Assembly: GCF_023684405.1 (NCBI RefSeq)
Contig: NZ_JAGSOI010000005.1
Location: 1-64,000, forward strand
Reading direction: 5' to 3'
DNA from: Methanococcoides seepicolus
GTDB lineage: Archaea > Halobacteriota > Methanosarcinia > Methanosarcinales > Methanosarcinaceae
DNA: 64,000 nt
Under the pieces are notes generated by a model. The model was not told the origin of the DNA. It made no database searches and saw only the letters and a program-made list of their open reading frames with translations. Made by a program: the position numbers and the translations under genes. This document shows positions 35,448 to 45,423 of the stretch, in pieces. Position 1 is the stretch's first letter. Each line of letters starts with the position of its first letter.

Positions 35448-36205
35448 AAGAACATACCCTCCATGTTAGTTATTGCAGATTGGGTCCAGACTGTAAGTCT
35501 GCCTGCATGGGTACCTGGTGCAAGAAGCTCTGCGTTAAGAGCAGTTACTGTTGCAACATCAACACCTGGAAGGTTGTTTGCTGCCTTGCTGAGTGGACTT
35601 TCTTCGCCTGTGACGATCAAAACGCTCTTTCGGTTCTTGTACTTACGTCCCCTGCGTTTACCTTTACCTGCCCTTATGTGTTTACCCTCTTTAGCGCGGA
35701 TAATATCATCATAAAGACCTGTTGCTTGAAGGAAACTGATGACCTCTTTGATCTTTACAAGACCTTCGATAGCATCATCTGCAACGAAAGGAACCTCTGC
35801 AGTGAACTTGTGACCACGGGCCTTTACAAGGTCAGCATCGATAGTTGCTGCAATTGCAGATCTGACTGCAAGACGCTTTTCCTTCTTGTTGATCTTCTCT
35901 GTACGGTCGGTCTCTGTCTTTGGTGGATGTGCACGCCTACCTCCCACTGCTTGTGGAATTCTTGCGACACGACTACCATTTGAGATCCTCGGAACCTGTG
36001 CAACGCCTCTTCCTGATCCCCAGGAATGTGCTGACGTCTGCATACCTGCATAGAGCTTGGTACCGTATGGCTGGAGTCTGTTTGCCTGAGCAGAGAGGAC
36101 CGCCTTCTTGATAAGGTCAGGTCTGAAAATCTCACTGAAAACTTCCGGCAATGCAATCTCGCCTTTGGAATTTCCTGATAAATCTATAATATTTGCTGTT
36201 GTCAT
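35444..36205 (-). CDS. rpl4: 50S ribosomal protein uL4
   Basis: 253 residues. [20 protein letters not shown] and the extended loop [19 protein letters not shown] mark archaeal L4; the C-terminus [19 protein letters not shown] fits. Second gene of the operon. Confidence 0.97.
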   Translation of the reverse strand: MTTANIIDLSGNSKGEIALPEVFSEIFRPDLIKKAVLSAQANRLQPYGTKLYAGMQTSAHSWGSGRGVAQVPRISNGSRVARIPQAVGGRRAHPPKTETDRTEKINKKEKRLAVRSAIAATIDADLVKARGHKFTAEVPFVADDAIEGLVKIKEVISFLQATGLYDDIIRAKEGKHIRAGKGKRRGRKYKNRKSVLIVTGEESPLSKAANNLPGVDVATVTALNAELLAPGTHAGRLTVWTQSAITNMEGMFL

Positions 36206-36210
36206 TCACA

Positions 36211-37224
36211 TCACCCCTGCAGTGTTTGAGTGCTAACGTGCATGATCTGAGGCTCGCCAATGCTGGATACCTTTGACCTTGTTGGCTCCCTGAGTCTGAT
36301 CAACCTTTTGGATGGACCTGGAACACTTCCTTTGATAAGGATGTAGTTTCCACGAACAAGACCGTAGTTAACAAAACCACCAGCTGGATTGACCTCATCA
36401 ACATCAGAGGACATCTTCAAGATCCTCTTGTTGTAGTCGGTTCTCTGGTGATAGCCCATCTGACCTGCCTGTGGAACTCTCCAGCTCACGTGTGCAGGAG
36501 TCCATGGACCGAGTGTACCTACCTGTCTCAAACTTCCCTGACGGGAGTGTTTGTTCTTCATTAGGTTGATGCCCCATCTCTTTACAGGACCCTGTGTACC
36601 ATGTCCAGTAGTGATCGCTGCGACATCGACGATCTTGCCGCTGTCAAATACATCAGAGATCTCTACCATTGTACCCAGAACTGTTTTAGCATACTCGAAC
36701 TTTGCTTTTACATCAGCGCCACTTACACCAGTTTCCATCACATCAGGGACCTTTTTAGGTACACCGGTAAGAGTAGATGGTAAAGTGTATGTGATGAGTC
36801 TGATATCCTTTGCACGTCCGCTTTCAACAAGAGCCTCGAGCTTCTCAAGTGATGCATTCACGTCAGGGTTCTTTGCGGTCTTGAGCCTGCGGCCAAGATC
36901 CTTGTCAAGAACGTCCGTCCATGCTTCTGCAATAGCGATTTCACCATTGGTGTCTTTGCCATATGCACGAATTGCTGCAACACGGATTGCTGGGGTCTCG
37001 ATGACAGTCACAGGAACGGATATTTCAGTACCCTCTGTAAGACTGTGCTTAACGTCGTCGATCATGATCACATGGGTCATACCTACCTTGTAACCTGCAA
37101 AGCCCTGAAGCTTTGGTTCAGCGTCTGACTCTGGCCATGATCTAAACCTTGGTATGTGACTTTGTGATCGCTTGCGTGGACTGTATGCAAGTGAACCTCG
37201 CCTTGGTCTGTGTCCTTTTGCCAT
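36211..37224 (-). CDS. rpl3: 50S ribosomal protein uL3
   Basis: 337 residues. [20 protein letters not shown] at the start and [20 protein letters not shown] in the core are typical of archaeal L3, an assembly initiator near the peptidyl-transferase centre. First gene of the operon running down to cbf5; GGAGGAG precedes ATG. Confidence 0.97.
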   Translation of the reverse strand: MAKGHRPRRGSLAYSPRKRSQSHIPRFRSWPESDAEPKLQGFAGYKVGMTHVIMIDDVKHSLTEGTEISVPVTVIETPAIRVAAIRAYGKDTNGEIAIAEAWTDVLDKDLGRRLKTAKNPDVNASLEKLEALVESGRAKDIRLITYTLPSTLTGVPKKVPDVMETGVSGADVKAKFEYAKTVLGTMVEISDVFDSGKIVDVAAITTGHGTQGPVKRWGINLMKNKHSRQGSLRQVGTLGPWTPAHVSWRVPQAGQMGYHQRTDYNKRILKMSSDVDEVNPAGGFVNYGLVRGNYILIKGSVPGPSKRLIRLREPTRSKVSSIGEPQIMHVSTQTLQG

Positions 37225-37330
37225 TTATATTCTCCTCCTATTTCAATTATTTTTGAAACAATGTTTCATTTATTCATGATGTAGGACAAGACAATTAGAA
37301 AAGTATAATCTTACGTGATGTACTGATACC
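37225..37330 (-). promoter_or_regulatory. Leader of the r-protein operon with overlapping hairpins
   Basis: Directly before the Shine-Dalgarno site, TTTCAA (37241-37246) can pair with TTGAAA (37253-37258). The same GAAA part can instead pair outward, TGAAAC (37254-37259) with GTTTCA (37263-37268). The two pairings exclude each other. A weak TATA-like TTATAC lies near 37303 on the minus strand. Confidence 0.4.
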
Positions 37331-37375
37331 CCTGCCCAGCTCAAATAGAACCACTGGCAGATCGATCACATACAG

Positions 37376-37627
37376 TCACGCAGGAAGCAAGATAACTAAC
37401 ATACTGGACTGACCTGATAGATTGCCGGTCCGTCCGTCCTCAATCATCTCTAGAAGATTTAGCCAGTTAGCATTCCTCAATGCACATTTGTACACAAAGA
37501 AGGGCATTCCGAGAAGAGGCCCATGAACACTTACTGTCAAACCCGACTTTTCACACTTGCTTATTCCTACGTTATGATCTTCAATGATGTAATAATAGCA
37601 ATGCCAAATTACACAATCAATCCTAAC
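37376..37627 (-). other. Open stretch without start, possible decayed gene
   Basis: In the 614-bp gap between rpl3 and the next gene, 83 minus-strand codons are open and protein-like (for example GPLLGMPFFVYKCALRNANW and LNLLEMIEDGRTGN) and GC-richer than the surroundings. There is no start codon upstream. I do not recognise it; a noncoding RNA is an alternative. The rest of the gap, 37628-37838, shows nothing reliable. Confidence 0.25.
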
Positions 37628-37838
37628 TTAGAACGTCTAAATGTAATATTCCGTATATAAAGGTGTTGCACATATTCCCCCAAAAAACAGTATATTAAAC
37701 ACAACTCAACAGGGAATTTCACAAAAAAGTGCAATTTGCCATACAGTACATCAACACTAGCACCAATATCCACTATAGAACAAAGACATCTAAATAAAGA
37801 TATCGGATTATTCCAGGATAGCATGAGATTACTTTAAA

Positions 37839-38912
37839 TTGATTGAGCTATTTTCCAGACTGATAATTGTGTCACGAAAAAAAATATTTGATAAAAGGAT
37901 GAAAGCTGACAATGATGGTATCCGTTTTGCCACGCCGGAAGTAGTTGCAAAGTACAGGGCAAAACGGCTCAAATGCAAGACCATCGCAGACATCAGTTGT
38001 GGAATAGGTGGACAGACGATATTCTTTGCAAAGGAATGTGAAAAGGTCTATGCAATAGAGATAGATCCCAAAAAGATAGAATATGCAGAGAGGAATTGCG
38101 AACGTTATGGCCTCGATAATGTAGAATTCATTTGCGGGGATGCACTTTCAGAAGACGTCATCGACCAGATACCAAAACTGGACGTACTTTTTTCTGATCC
38201 TGCAAGACCACCATCAGAAGATGAAAGAAGACTCTCGAGCCTTCAACCAGGAATACCCAAAGTATTGGAAGCATATTCCAAAATTACAAACAATTTCGCA
38301 TTCGAAGCACCACCCCAGCTGACACCTGAAAGAATTCAGTTCGATTGTGAAAAAGAATACCTATCATTGGACGGGCAGCTGAACCGCCTGAACCTGTACT
38401 TTGGAGACATAAAGACATGCGACAGATCTGCAGTTGCACTCCCGGCAGAAGCAAGGATAGACTCGGAACACAAAAGATCCGAACTTTCAATAACGAACAA
38501 GATACAAGCATATGCATGTGAGCCGGAACCATCCGTCATTAAAGCAGAACTACTTCCTGAATTGGCAAATGCTCTAATCGAAAATAACACAACTGATGTT
38601 CAGTTGTTCGAAATCGACCAGAAGAGAAGTCTTTTTACATCAGAAGAGCCCTTAGATCACCCACTTGCCAAGAATAGTTATGAAATAAAGTATGTAACTG
38701 AGATGGATGCAAAAATTATCAACAGCCTCTTGAAAAAAGATAGTGTAGGGACCGTTATTTTAAGGGCTGGGATAAAGCCAGAGAAATATTGGGATATTCG
38801 AAAAGAAGTTGAGAATGGACTGACCGGAAACAGAACAGTACACCTTTTTGCCAAAGGTGGGAAAGCGATCATCTGCAAACCAAGAATATCAAGCAACGAT
38901 CGCAGCCAATAA
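37839..38912 (+). CDS. Class I SAM methyltransferase with THUMP-like domain
   Basis: 357 residues. SAM-binding motif I is IADISCGIGGQTIFFA (about residues 50-65), followed by acidic EID, then GDALSED and SDPARPP at the catalytic loop position. The C-terminal 150 residues resemble the THUMP-like domain found with such enzymes, suggesting an RNA substrate. The start is uncertain: TTG at 37839 or GTG at 37869, neither with a good Shine-Dalgarno site. Target base unknown. Confidence 0.78.
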   Translation: MIELFSRLIIVSRKKIFDKRMKADNDGIRFATPEVVAKYRAKRLKCKTIADISCGIGGQTIFFAKECEKVYAIEIDPKKIEYAERNCERYGLDNVEFICGDALSEDVIDQIPKLDVLFSDPARPPSEDERRLSSLQPGIPKVLEAYSKITNNFAFEAPPQLTPERIQFDCEKEYLSLDGQLNRLNLYFGDIKTCDRSAVALPAEARIDSEHKRSELSITNKIQAYACEPEPSVIKAELLPELANALIENNTTDVQLFEIDQKRSLFTSEEPLDHPLAKNSYEIKYVTEMDAKIINSLLKKDSVGTVILRAGIKPEKYWDIRKEVENGLTGNRTVHLFAKGGKAIICKPRISSNDRSQ

Positions 38913-38936
38913 CAACGAAGTAAAAAAGAAAAAGGA

Positions 38937-39305
38937 TCAACTCATTCCAAAAATTGCTTTGACACGCCCGATAAGGTCTTCGGTATCAAATGGTTTATTG
39001 ACATAGTCAGTCGCATTCAGAACATTCAGACCAAGCATCCGGTCAAAATTCTGTGATCTAGCAGAGATAATACAGATGGGAACGTCAAGATCATCCGCTC
39101 GGATCTTGTGGAACGTTTCCCAACCATCCATATCGGGCATCATAATATCCAGCAGTATCGCATCCGGTTTCACAGATCCGAGCATTTTCAAACACTCCGC
39201 GCCCCCACCTGCCCCGAAGACCTCAAAACCTTCCGGTTCAAGAATAGACCTTACAAGAAAGATAGTATCTTTCTCATCATCGACGACCAGTATTTTCTCA
39301 TTCAA
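38937..39305 (-). CDS. Single-domain response regulator (CheY-like receiver)
   Basis: About 122 residues. Receiver landmarks are all present: VVDDEKD acidic pair, LLDIMMPDMDG with the phosphorylatable Asp, ISARS (Ser/Thr), and YVNKPFD with the Lys. No output domain. The TTG at 39305, with GGAG ten bases upstream, puts KILVVDDE at the proper place. No histidine kinase is nearby. Confidence 0.85.
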   Translation of the reverse strand: MNEKILVVDDEKDTIFLVRSILEPEGFEVFGAGGGAECLKMLGSVKPDAILLDIMMPDMDGWETFHKIRADDLDVPICIISARSQNFDRMLGLNVLNATDYVNKPFDTEDLIGRVKAIFGMS

Positions 39306-39412
39306 AGTGTCAGAACTCCTTCCATAGATCCAGGTAAGACAATTTATAGTTAACACTGAGTTAAGAAAATACATAAATGTGATGTATATTTAGACAGTCT
39401 GTAATTGACATA

Positions 39413-39940
39413 TCATTCAATATCGATCTTATATGCATCATCCAGAAGACGGCGTTTAAAGATAACCTCAAGTACACCATTATTGAAAGTCGCTTTTGCA
39501 GACTCTGGATATACAGACATCAACAAGTCAAACGTCCTAATATATGACCAATCGCCACGAGATGCAGAAATGTGCAAGGTCATTTCTTCTGCACTCAGTT
39601 TGATATCCTCTTTTTCCACACAAGGAAGCTCTGCCATGAAATGGACGTTATCATCAGTTTCAATAATGTCCACCAGAGGTTCCGACCTAGATAGCCCCAT
39701 ACAGGAACCTTCAGCAAGATCATCCTGATCTGCATTTGGGACAGAGCCTAACTCACGCACAACTGGATCTTCCCCAGGGCGATGTGTTATAGAAAAACCA
39801 TAGATCTTTGGCTTTCCCGAAAACTCCTCCAGATCGGCCTCGATAGCATCCAGGATATTTTCTATCATGTCAGTAACATCTTCAAATGACTCATTTTCAA
39901 AGAATTCATCGAAAAAGCGACGTCTTTTCTTTTCATCCAT
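39413..39940 (-). CDS. Hsp20/alpha-crystallin-type protein with long N-terminus
   Basis: About 175 residues. The C-terminal 90 residues form an alpha-crystallin domain (VDIIETDDNVHFMAELPCVE, then ATFNNGVLEVIFKRR) and the end carries an IxI-like YKIDIE. The N-terminal half is acidic, with a FFDEFFENESFEDV repeat and a segment similar to archaeal GvpH-type Hsp20 proteins. It is probably a small chaperone. Start ATG 39940 has GGAG nine bases upstream. Confidence 0.8.
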   Translation of the reverse strand: MDEKKRRRFFDEFFENESFEDVTDMIENILDAIEADLEEFSGKPKIYGFSITHRPGEDPVVRELGSVPNADQDDLAEGSCMGLSRSEPLVDIIETDDNVHFMAELPCVEKEDIKLSAEEMTLHISASRGDWSYIRTFDLLMSVYPESAKATFNNGVLEVIFKRRLLDDAYKIDIE

Positions 39941-40033
39941 ATTGGCCATCTCCATATTATTATAAATGATACCACAGGTTCCAATCAAATAATATACATG
40001 CATTTCAGATCACAAATTGCGTAACTAAAGCAA

Positions 40034-40285
40034 TTATAAGTGATCAGTATCCAATACGTTCTTTAGATGAGGAGCAGATGATTCAGAGTTGGAAGACTGA
40101 TCATTGGACAGATCCCCGGACCCCACCAAACCCAAAGATTCAGCGACTGCATCATCCGGCAACTCAGCATAGATCCGATCAACAATACAACTCATTTTTG
40201 ATGACAGGACCATCAATTCCAAATGAAGTTGTTTTGTCTTTTCCACCATTTCCTTATAATGATTGAGAACGGTCTTATCAGCCAT
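40034..40285 (-). CDS. Small helical hypothetical protein
   Basis: 83 residues: a helix rich in Lys/Glu/Leu (LNHYKEMVEKTKQLHLELMV) followed by a Ser/Asp-rich, probably disordered tail. ATG 40285 is preceded by GGTGG. It lies 94 bp upstream of the Hsp20 gene on the same strand and could be cotranscribed. Family not recognised. Confidence 0.6.
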   Translation of the reverse strand: MADKTVLNHYKEMVEKTKQLHLELMVLSSKMSCIVDRIYAELPDDAVAESLGLVGSGDLSNDQSSNSESSAPHLKNVLDTDHL

Positions 40286-40494
40286 ATTTCCACCACTGAA
40301 TATTACATGGATCAACCTGTACCACACAGGAAGAAACAAAAATAAAAAATATTCAGACAAAACTTAACAATGGGAGATATGTGATTGCTAACATTTATAC
40401 TTTTGCAGCTTGACAAAAAAGACAATTAGCAGACATAAAAACCAAAAAGAAAGATAGAGGAACATCTGTAAAGATGCTCGTTCATTCCCCCAAC

Positions 40495-41091
40495 TTATTC
40501 TTTACGTCGCATGAAAATTAAGGACAGTCCAAGAATTGCTGCGATTGGAAGTGCAATTGTTGGGAATTCGGGAATTTGCTGAATTTGCTGGGTTTCACAC
40601 TCACCATCTGCAACTTTGACACTTAGACCTTCATCAAGACCAATAAGATGCACAGCAGCATTAAAGTTTTGAGGAGTGTTCGGTACAACCACCACAGGAC
40701 CATCGAATGTTATTGTAATAGGACCAAGGGTCTTTTCACTGGTAACAAAACCAACAGTCGTATTAAAATCACCAAATTCAGAAGAAAAGCTGTCAACACC
40801 ACTCAGTTGTTGAGTTGCACCAGTAATACCCGTTATATTAGCTTCAGTGAGCCCTACAGTGTTCAAGCCAAATGTTTTGATGGTAGTATCACCTGAAAGG
40901 TATGTAGGTGATAGATATATAACATCTACAGTTACGTTATTACCGTCAATGATCACACCGACATCCACATCCCCGCATGAAAGCGTGTCCTTTGGATTTG
41001 TCACATTATATATTTCACTTGCACTTGCCACACTGACCATCGATATCAGGATGACAAGAAGCCCAGTAATTAATAGAGATTTTTTGATCAT
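40495..41091 (-). CDS. Secreted surface protein with PEF-CTERM anchor
   Basis: About 198 residues. Signal peptide KKSLLITGLLVILISMVSVA ending at an ASAS cleavage site, a beta-rich body with many Asn/Thr/Val residues (several N-x-T/S sites), and the tail PEFPTIALPIAAILGLSLIF then RRKE, a PEF-CTERM archaeosortase sorting signal. The body resembles cohesin-type extracellular domains weakly. It would be displayed on the S-layer side. GGTGGTAG before the ATG at 41091 sets the start. Confidence 0.8.
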   Translation of the reverse strand: MIKKSLLITGLLVILISMVSVASASEIYNVTNPKDTLSCGDVDVGVIIDGNNVTVDVIYLSPTYLSGDTTIKTFGLNTVGLTEANITGITGATQQLSGVDSFSSEFGDFNTTVGFVTSEKTLGPITITFDGPVVVVPNTPQNFNAAVHLIGLDEGLSVKVADGECETQQIQQIPEFPTIALPIAAILGLSLIFMRRKE

Positions 41092-41224
41092 TTCTACCAC
41101 CCACATCATTTGTGCTTCTTTAATATATAATAAGTAATTTCTTAATAATAGTAGATAAACATATCGTAAATAATAAAACAGTTATAATAATTTTTATAAT
41201 GAGGAGTTATTGTGGATATCGCTA

Positions 41225-41234
41225 ACTATATATA
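41225..41234 (+). promoter_or_regulatory. TATA box of the RNase P RNA gene
   Basis: ACTATATATAC lies about 25 bases before the expected RNA 5' end near 41252. Confidence 0.6.
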
Positions 41235-41251
41235 CAACCCATCCCGTGATG

Positions 41252-41608
41252 AAAACGAGAGAGGAAGGACGATCGCCGGGTCTTTGACCTGAGGAAAGTC
41301 TCCCCATCATCCAGATACACGAACACCTGTGAAGGGTGTCGGGTGAGAACCCGGGCTCTGGCACAGAAACGATACCACACCATACCAATGCTATGATACT
41401 GAAAGGTTGAGGTCGTATGGAACGTGGATGGAACGGCGAAACCTCGTGGATGCAAGTTGGAGTAGGGATCAAGCAGGTTTCTGGACTGCCCCGAATTTAT
41501 TAACGCGTAGCCGAATATCGTCAATGCAAGTGTCCGCAAGGACCATTCCCGAGTCAGCCCTGCTGGCGGGAAACTTTGCATCAACAGAAGGGAGCTTACT
41601 CTCCTCAC
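41252..41608 (+). ncRNA. rnpB: RNase P RNA
   Basis: The conserved CR-I segment GAGGAAAGTCTCCCC (about 41291-41305), the ACAGAAA box of CR-IV (about 41363-41369) and the CR-V-like AGAAGGGAGCTTACT (about 41586-41600) occur in order with the spacing of archaeal type A RNase P RNA; CR-I and CR-V form helix P4. GAGAG near the 5' end can pair with CTCTC near 41600 as P1. A T-run follows at 41623-41628. Ends are estimates, good to about 10 bases. The RNA cleaves tRNA 5' leaders; its protein Rnp1 is encoded at 32152-32457. Confidence 0.9.
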
Positions 41609-41670
41609 TCACAACCAACTTATTTTTGATCATGGAACAAAAGAACACCGATGATTCGATTGAAATTGGA

Positions 41671-42288
41671 TCATGCAAACATTTCCAGAGTATCAGTGAC
41701 CAGCTGATCATCTACCATTGTGTTGTAACATCCGTCATTGAGCATAGGAATACCATACGTCACAACACTGGTCCCTGCAAGGGATCTCATACCCTTGTTG
41801 ATCTCATAATCACATGCAATTACCAGAACTCCGTCTGCATAATGATCAGTTAAGATGTTTTTAACAAAAGAAGAACCCGTTACAATATAGAGATCATAGC
41901 CATATTCATTTGCATCTTCTTTCAGTTTATCCATAACACACTTACCACAGGACTTGCACTGTATCCCATATTTCGTTGCGTATGCAGGACAATCAAGTGA
42001 ACGCATGCAATGTGGGACGAACATCAGCCGCTTTTTCGTCTTTGAAAAATCTGACATGTGTGCGGAATTTTTCAAAGAGACCATCCACTTGTCAAGTTTT
42101 CGCGGGTCAGAAAACTTACAAAAGAAATATTTAAGCGGAAGGAAGAAGAAATCCAATACATTCGCAAAAAGGCCGGATAACCAGACATTTCGAGTAAGGC
42201 TTACACGACTAGCATAAAGAGATAATGCTGAAACAAACACAGACAACACTAAAAGAACCAATAACAATTTGCCTATAAAATTATACAT
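41671..42288 (-). CDS. DUF116 membrane protein, copy B
   Basis: 205 residues. An N-terminal membrane helix, then the DUF116 pattern: VPHCMRSLDCPA, GIQCKSCGKC, VTGSSFVK and a cysteine in VLVIACDYE, with NDGCYNT near the end. Six or more conserved cysteines suggest metal or cluster binding. It is a diverged duplicate of the gene upstream (42281-42916), whose end it overlaps by eight bases. Function unknown. Confidence 0.8.
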   Translation of the reverse strand: MYNFIGKLLLVLLVLSVFVSALSLYASRVSLTRNVWLSGLFANVLDFFFLPLKYFFCKFSDPRKLDKWMVSLKNSAHMSDFSKTKKRLMFVPHCMRSLDCPAYATKYGIQCKSCGKCVMDKLKEDANEYGYDLYIVTGSSFVKNILTDHYADGVLVIACDYEINKGMRSLAGTSVVTYGIPMLNDGCYNTMVDDQLVTDTLEMFA

Positions 42289-42916
42289 TGCAGAGCTCCA
42301 TTTTTTCGATCACTTCGAGAACATCCACTTTTGTATTGAAGCAACCATCTTTCAAAAGGCAAACACCCTGAACAGGCATGAACGATATTTCTTCCATGGA
42401 TTCAGAAAGCTCATTGTAACAGGCTACCCCTATACAGGAACCAGGCTTGTGTGCTTTCATAATCTTCTTTACAAAACTGCCGCCAGGAATCACATAAACC
42501 CTGAACCCACGTTCATCGGCAGCTTCACAGATACTGCCAATGTCACATAGACCACACTTTTTACACTCATAGCCAAGTATCGGATCACATCTGGCCCTAC
42601 AATTAGCATGACGCATACACTGAGGTAAAAATATGGCCCTTGTGCCTGTTGCCCTGACAAATTCATCAAGCATTACAGCATTTCTAATCTCAATGAGGAT
42701 CTCATCTACAAGAGTATCCCTTATCGAGAAGACGCCACACATCCATTTGGCAGGGGAGTAGAACAGATAAAGCATGAAAAGAACAAAATTAGGAAAAATG
42801 ACCTTTTTATTCTTAAAACTGTAAAATCCAACAAGCAATGCCACAACAATCCCCAGTAGAGCAAAGAGAAGCATATATACGAATAGCTTACCCAGAAGTT
42901 CATAGGGAATTTCCAT
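42281..42916 (-). CDS. DUF116 membrane protein, copy A
   Basis: 211 residues, same layout as copy B: two N-terminal hydrophobic helices, LPQCMRHANCRA, GYECKKCGLC, IPGGSFVK, IGVACYNEL, KDGCFNTKVD. The shared order of cysteines and the eight-base overlap show tandem duplication and coupled translation. The basic helix-flanking region places the Cys domain in the cytoplasm. Function unknown. Confidence 0.8.
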   Translation of the reverse strand: MEIPYELLGKLFVYMLLFALLGIVVALLVGFYSFKNKKVIFPNFVLFMLYLFYSPAKWMCGVFSIRDTLVDEILIEIRNAVMLDEFVRATGTRAIFLPQCMRHANCRARCDPILGYECKKCGLCDIGSICEAADERGFRVYVIPGGSFVKKIMKAHKPGSCIGVACYNELSESMEEISFMPVQGVCLLKDGCFNTKVDVLEVIEKMELCNV

Positions 42917-43016
42917 GAGCCAGAGAGAGTAGGTAGCAATATTTAAAAGTAACTGTGAAAGAGAACTGAGTAAAAATAAAAAAGAACATAAAAAAAATTA
43001 ACGAAAGGTAGAGATA

Positions 43017-44264
43017 TCAGCTCTCCACACAATCATCAAGTGAAATTCCAAGTGCTTCAGCCGTCAGAACAATAACATCCTCAACAACAAGCTCATCTGC
43101 ACCAAGGGAGTCCCTTCCATCAGAAAGGTTCCTCTTACAGAACGGGCATGCACTTGAAAGGATATCCGGATTCTTTGCAAGGGCATCCTGAACACGAGTT
43201 TCAGCAACACCGAGAGCAAGATCAGGAACTCCAGCCTTTACACCACCGCCAGCTCCACAGCAGCGCTGGTTCTCCTTGATACGGTCCATCTCTTTAAGGT
43301 TCAGACCGGGAATCGCGTTAAGCACGAACCTTGGTGGCTCATATACACCAACGTGACGTCCAAGGTGACATGGGTCGTGGTATGTTACTGTAAGGTTATC
43401 AAATGGCTTTGTCCATTCAAGCTTACCTTCCTTGATAAGATCCTCAAGGAACTCTGTGATATGGATGATCTCGAATGGCATTTCTTCACCAAGTAACCTT
43501 GGCCAGTCTACAAGAGAAGTACGGTAGCAACCAGCACATGCATACAAAACTTTCTTTGCACCCTTTGCAACGATACCGTCAACATTCTTCCTTGCAGCTT
43601 TACGTGCAATATCCTCGATCTCGTACTGACCGGTCCTGACAAGTGCGGAACAGCAACATACCTCATCCTCACCAAGCATTGTGAACTCGATTCCAAGATA
43701 GTTAAGGACACGTGCTGTAGCAAATGCCAGCTTTGTCTGCCTCAGTTCTGCAGTACAACCACCAAAGTAAAGGATTTCTGCTTTGTCAGCGATCTTTACA
43801 TCATCAGGGATCCAGTTAAGCCTGTCCTTGTTGTCAGCCATGTACGGATTACTGTACTCGCCGATGAGCTTTACGAACATTCCCTGCTTACCGTATGGAC
43901 CATTACCACGTTTGACAAGGTTTGCACGCATAGATTCCCACAACTCGATAGTGTTGATACCTACCTCACAAACTGTAGCACACATTCCACAGGTAGTGCA
44001 CTTGTAAACATCATCCTTGAACTGCGCGATATCTTCCTCAGGAATTGCTTTTGGACCAAACAGTCTGGCACGCAGACCATAGGACTTGTTCATGAACTGA
44101 CCCCACCTGAGGATCTTGTCCCTTGGTGCGAGTCCGGGATCTTTGTTAGAAGCATCGTAGGTTGGACACCAGTTGACACACTCGCCACAGCGTACACATG
44201 CGTCAATCTCCATGAGCTGGACAGCTGTAAGGTTATTAGTGTTAATTGAAGGTTCGCCTTTCAT
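43017..44264 (-). CDS. hdrD: Heterodisulfide reductase subunit D
   Basis: 415 residues. N-terminal ferredoxin motifs [13 protein letters not shown] and [12 protein letters not shown] bind two [4Fe-4S] clusters. Two CCG domains follow; CCCSALVR and CCGAGGGVK carry the cysteines of the noncubane clusters that reduce CoM-S-S-CoB. HdrD takes electrons from methanophenazine through HdrE. Two bases downstream of hdrE; the order hdrE-hdrD matches Methanosarcina. Confidence 0.95.
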   Translation of the reverse strand: MKGEPSINTNNLTAVQLMEIDACVRCGECVNWCPTYDASNKDPGLAPRDKILRWGQFMNKSYGLRARLFGPKAIPEEDIAQFKDDVYKCTTCGMCATVCEVGINTIELWESMRANLVKRGNGPYGKQGMFVKLIGEYSNPYMADNKDRLNWIPDDVKIADKAEILYFGGCTAELRQTKLAFATARVLNYLGIEFTMLGEDEVCCCSALVRTGQYEIEDIARKAARKNVDGIVAKGAKKVLYACAGCYRTSLVDWPRLLGEEMPFEIIHITEFLEDLIKEGKLEWTKPFDNLTVTYHDPCHLGRHVGVYEPPRFVLNAIPGLNLKEMDRIKENQRCCGAGGGVKAGVPDLALGVAETRVQDALAKNPDILSSACPFCKRNLSDGRDSLGADELVVEDVIVLTAEALGISLDDCVES

Positions 44265-44266
44265 GA

Positions 44267-45073
44267 TTATTCGCCTCCCTTGTTAGCCATAAGGGTAAGT
44301 GGACCTGCGATCATATGCATGTACTTACTGAATGGAATATATGCGATACAGAATAGTAATGAGATCACAACGTGGAACAGTGATGCAGGTGGTGCAAGGT
44401 CAGAATGCATCCCCAGACCCCAGAGGGTACCGTTCCTGATACCATCAGCAACAAACCCTGTAACTACAATGATAGTAAGTCCGACAAGAAGGACTGAATC
44501 GAAAGCAATGGTACTCTCACGAGCCTTTGCAACAAAGAGTCTCCTGAAGATAGCAATAATGATACCGATCAAAAGAATATAACTAAATACGTCATTAGGA
44601 ACACTGAGCATTTCCCTGAAATCTGCAGGATCGAGAATGTGAATACCCACCATGTGAATAATTTCCACAGCGAACATCGCAACTGACATAATACATAGTG
44701 CGATCCAGCCTCCAAAGATAGCAAGGTGCATTACCCATCTACCAGGACTGCGTCTTAGAGCACGCCTCTGAAGAAGAGCATCAAAGATCAATGTTGAAAA
44801 GATATTCTGACCATGACCGTGCCCTTTTGCACTCATCTGATAAGCCAGGGTTTTAGGGAAGGTAAAGATGCTTCCATTGGAAGGTTTAAGACCATATCCT
44901 TCAGCGCCTAAGCCCCATTTTTTAAGATTTATGTACATACCGATCATGAAGATCGCTATAGCAATCGTGGCCATGATCATGACCGCTGCGAATGTGATCC
45001 TCATAGATTCGGTAAGCATTCCGAAACTGTTTGTGACATCCGCAGAAAGTCCACTATAATATTCCATACTCAT
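44267..45073 (-). CDS. hdrE: Heterodisulfide reductase subunit E (cytochrome b)
   Basis: 268 residues with five membrane helices, including histidines placed for two b-type haems ([34 protein letters not shown]). It carries electrons from reduced methanophenazine to HdrD. AGGAGG stands eight bases before ATG; a TATA-like TTTAAATATAATT is about 95 bp upstream. Confidence 0.94.
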   Translation of the reverse strand: MSMEYYSGLSADVTNSFGMLTESMRITFAAVMIMATIAIAIFMIGMYINLKKWGLGAEGYGLKPSNGSIFTFPKTLAYQMSAKGHGHGQNIFSTLIFDALLQRRALRRSPGRWVMHLAIFGGWIALCIMSVAMFAVEIIHMVGIHILDPADFREMLSVPNDVFSYILLIGIIIAIFRRLFVAKARESTIAFDSVLLVGLTIIVVTGFVADGIRNGTLWGLGMHSDLAPPASLFHVVISLLFCIAYIPFSKYMHMIAGPLTLMANKGGE

Positions 45074-45423
45074 AAATTATCCTCCTGATATTGCCAAGAT
45101 GTGACACTATTATATCTTTCTAAAAATTATCGTGATATTAAATATGATTTGTGTATTGGTAGAACCAATTATATTTAAACATTTTCATAAACAGAACTTA
45201 CAGCAAAAGTAAGAAAACGCATCAAAGCAATCACTTTAGTAAATATTTTGGAACAAGGTCCAATTTAAAATTGAATGTAGAAATAATGCCACATTCAGAT
45301 CACATCCATAAATAATTTCAGAGAAAGTGGCCAGACCCAGGATGTAGGAAAACCTGAGATAGCATTCATCGAAAATTTATTCGAGCCATATTAAATTCGC
45401 CATTAATATGTAAGAAAAACATA
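45074..45423. promoter_or_regulatory. hdrED promoter and gap
   Basis: The right part of hdrE's upstream region has a minus-strand TATA-like box (about 45166-45178) and a leader of about 70 bases with AGGAGG. The remaining 200 bp towards 45423 shows no gene. Confidence 0.45.

Noticed and set aside
37609-37824. 71-residue minus-strand open frame
   Set aside because: No ribosome site, no family, odd composition, and it lies in an AT-rich spacer.
41222-41608. 128-residue minus-strand open frame
   Set aside because: It is antisense to the RNase P RNA, whose conserved boxes explain the sequence.
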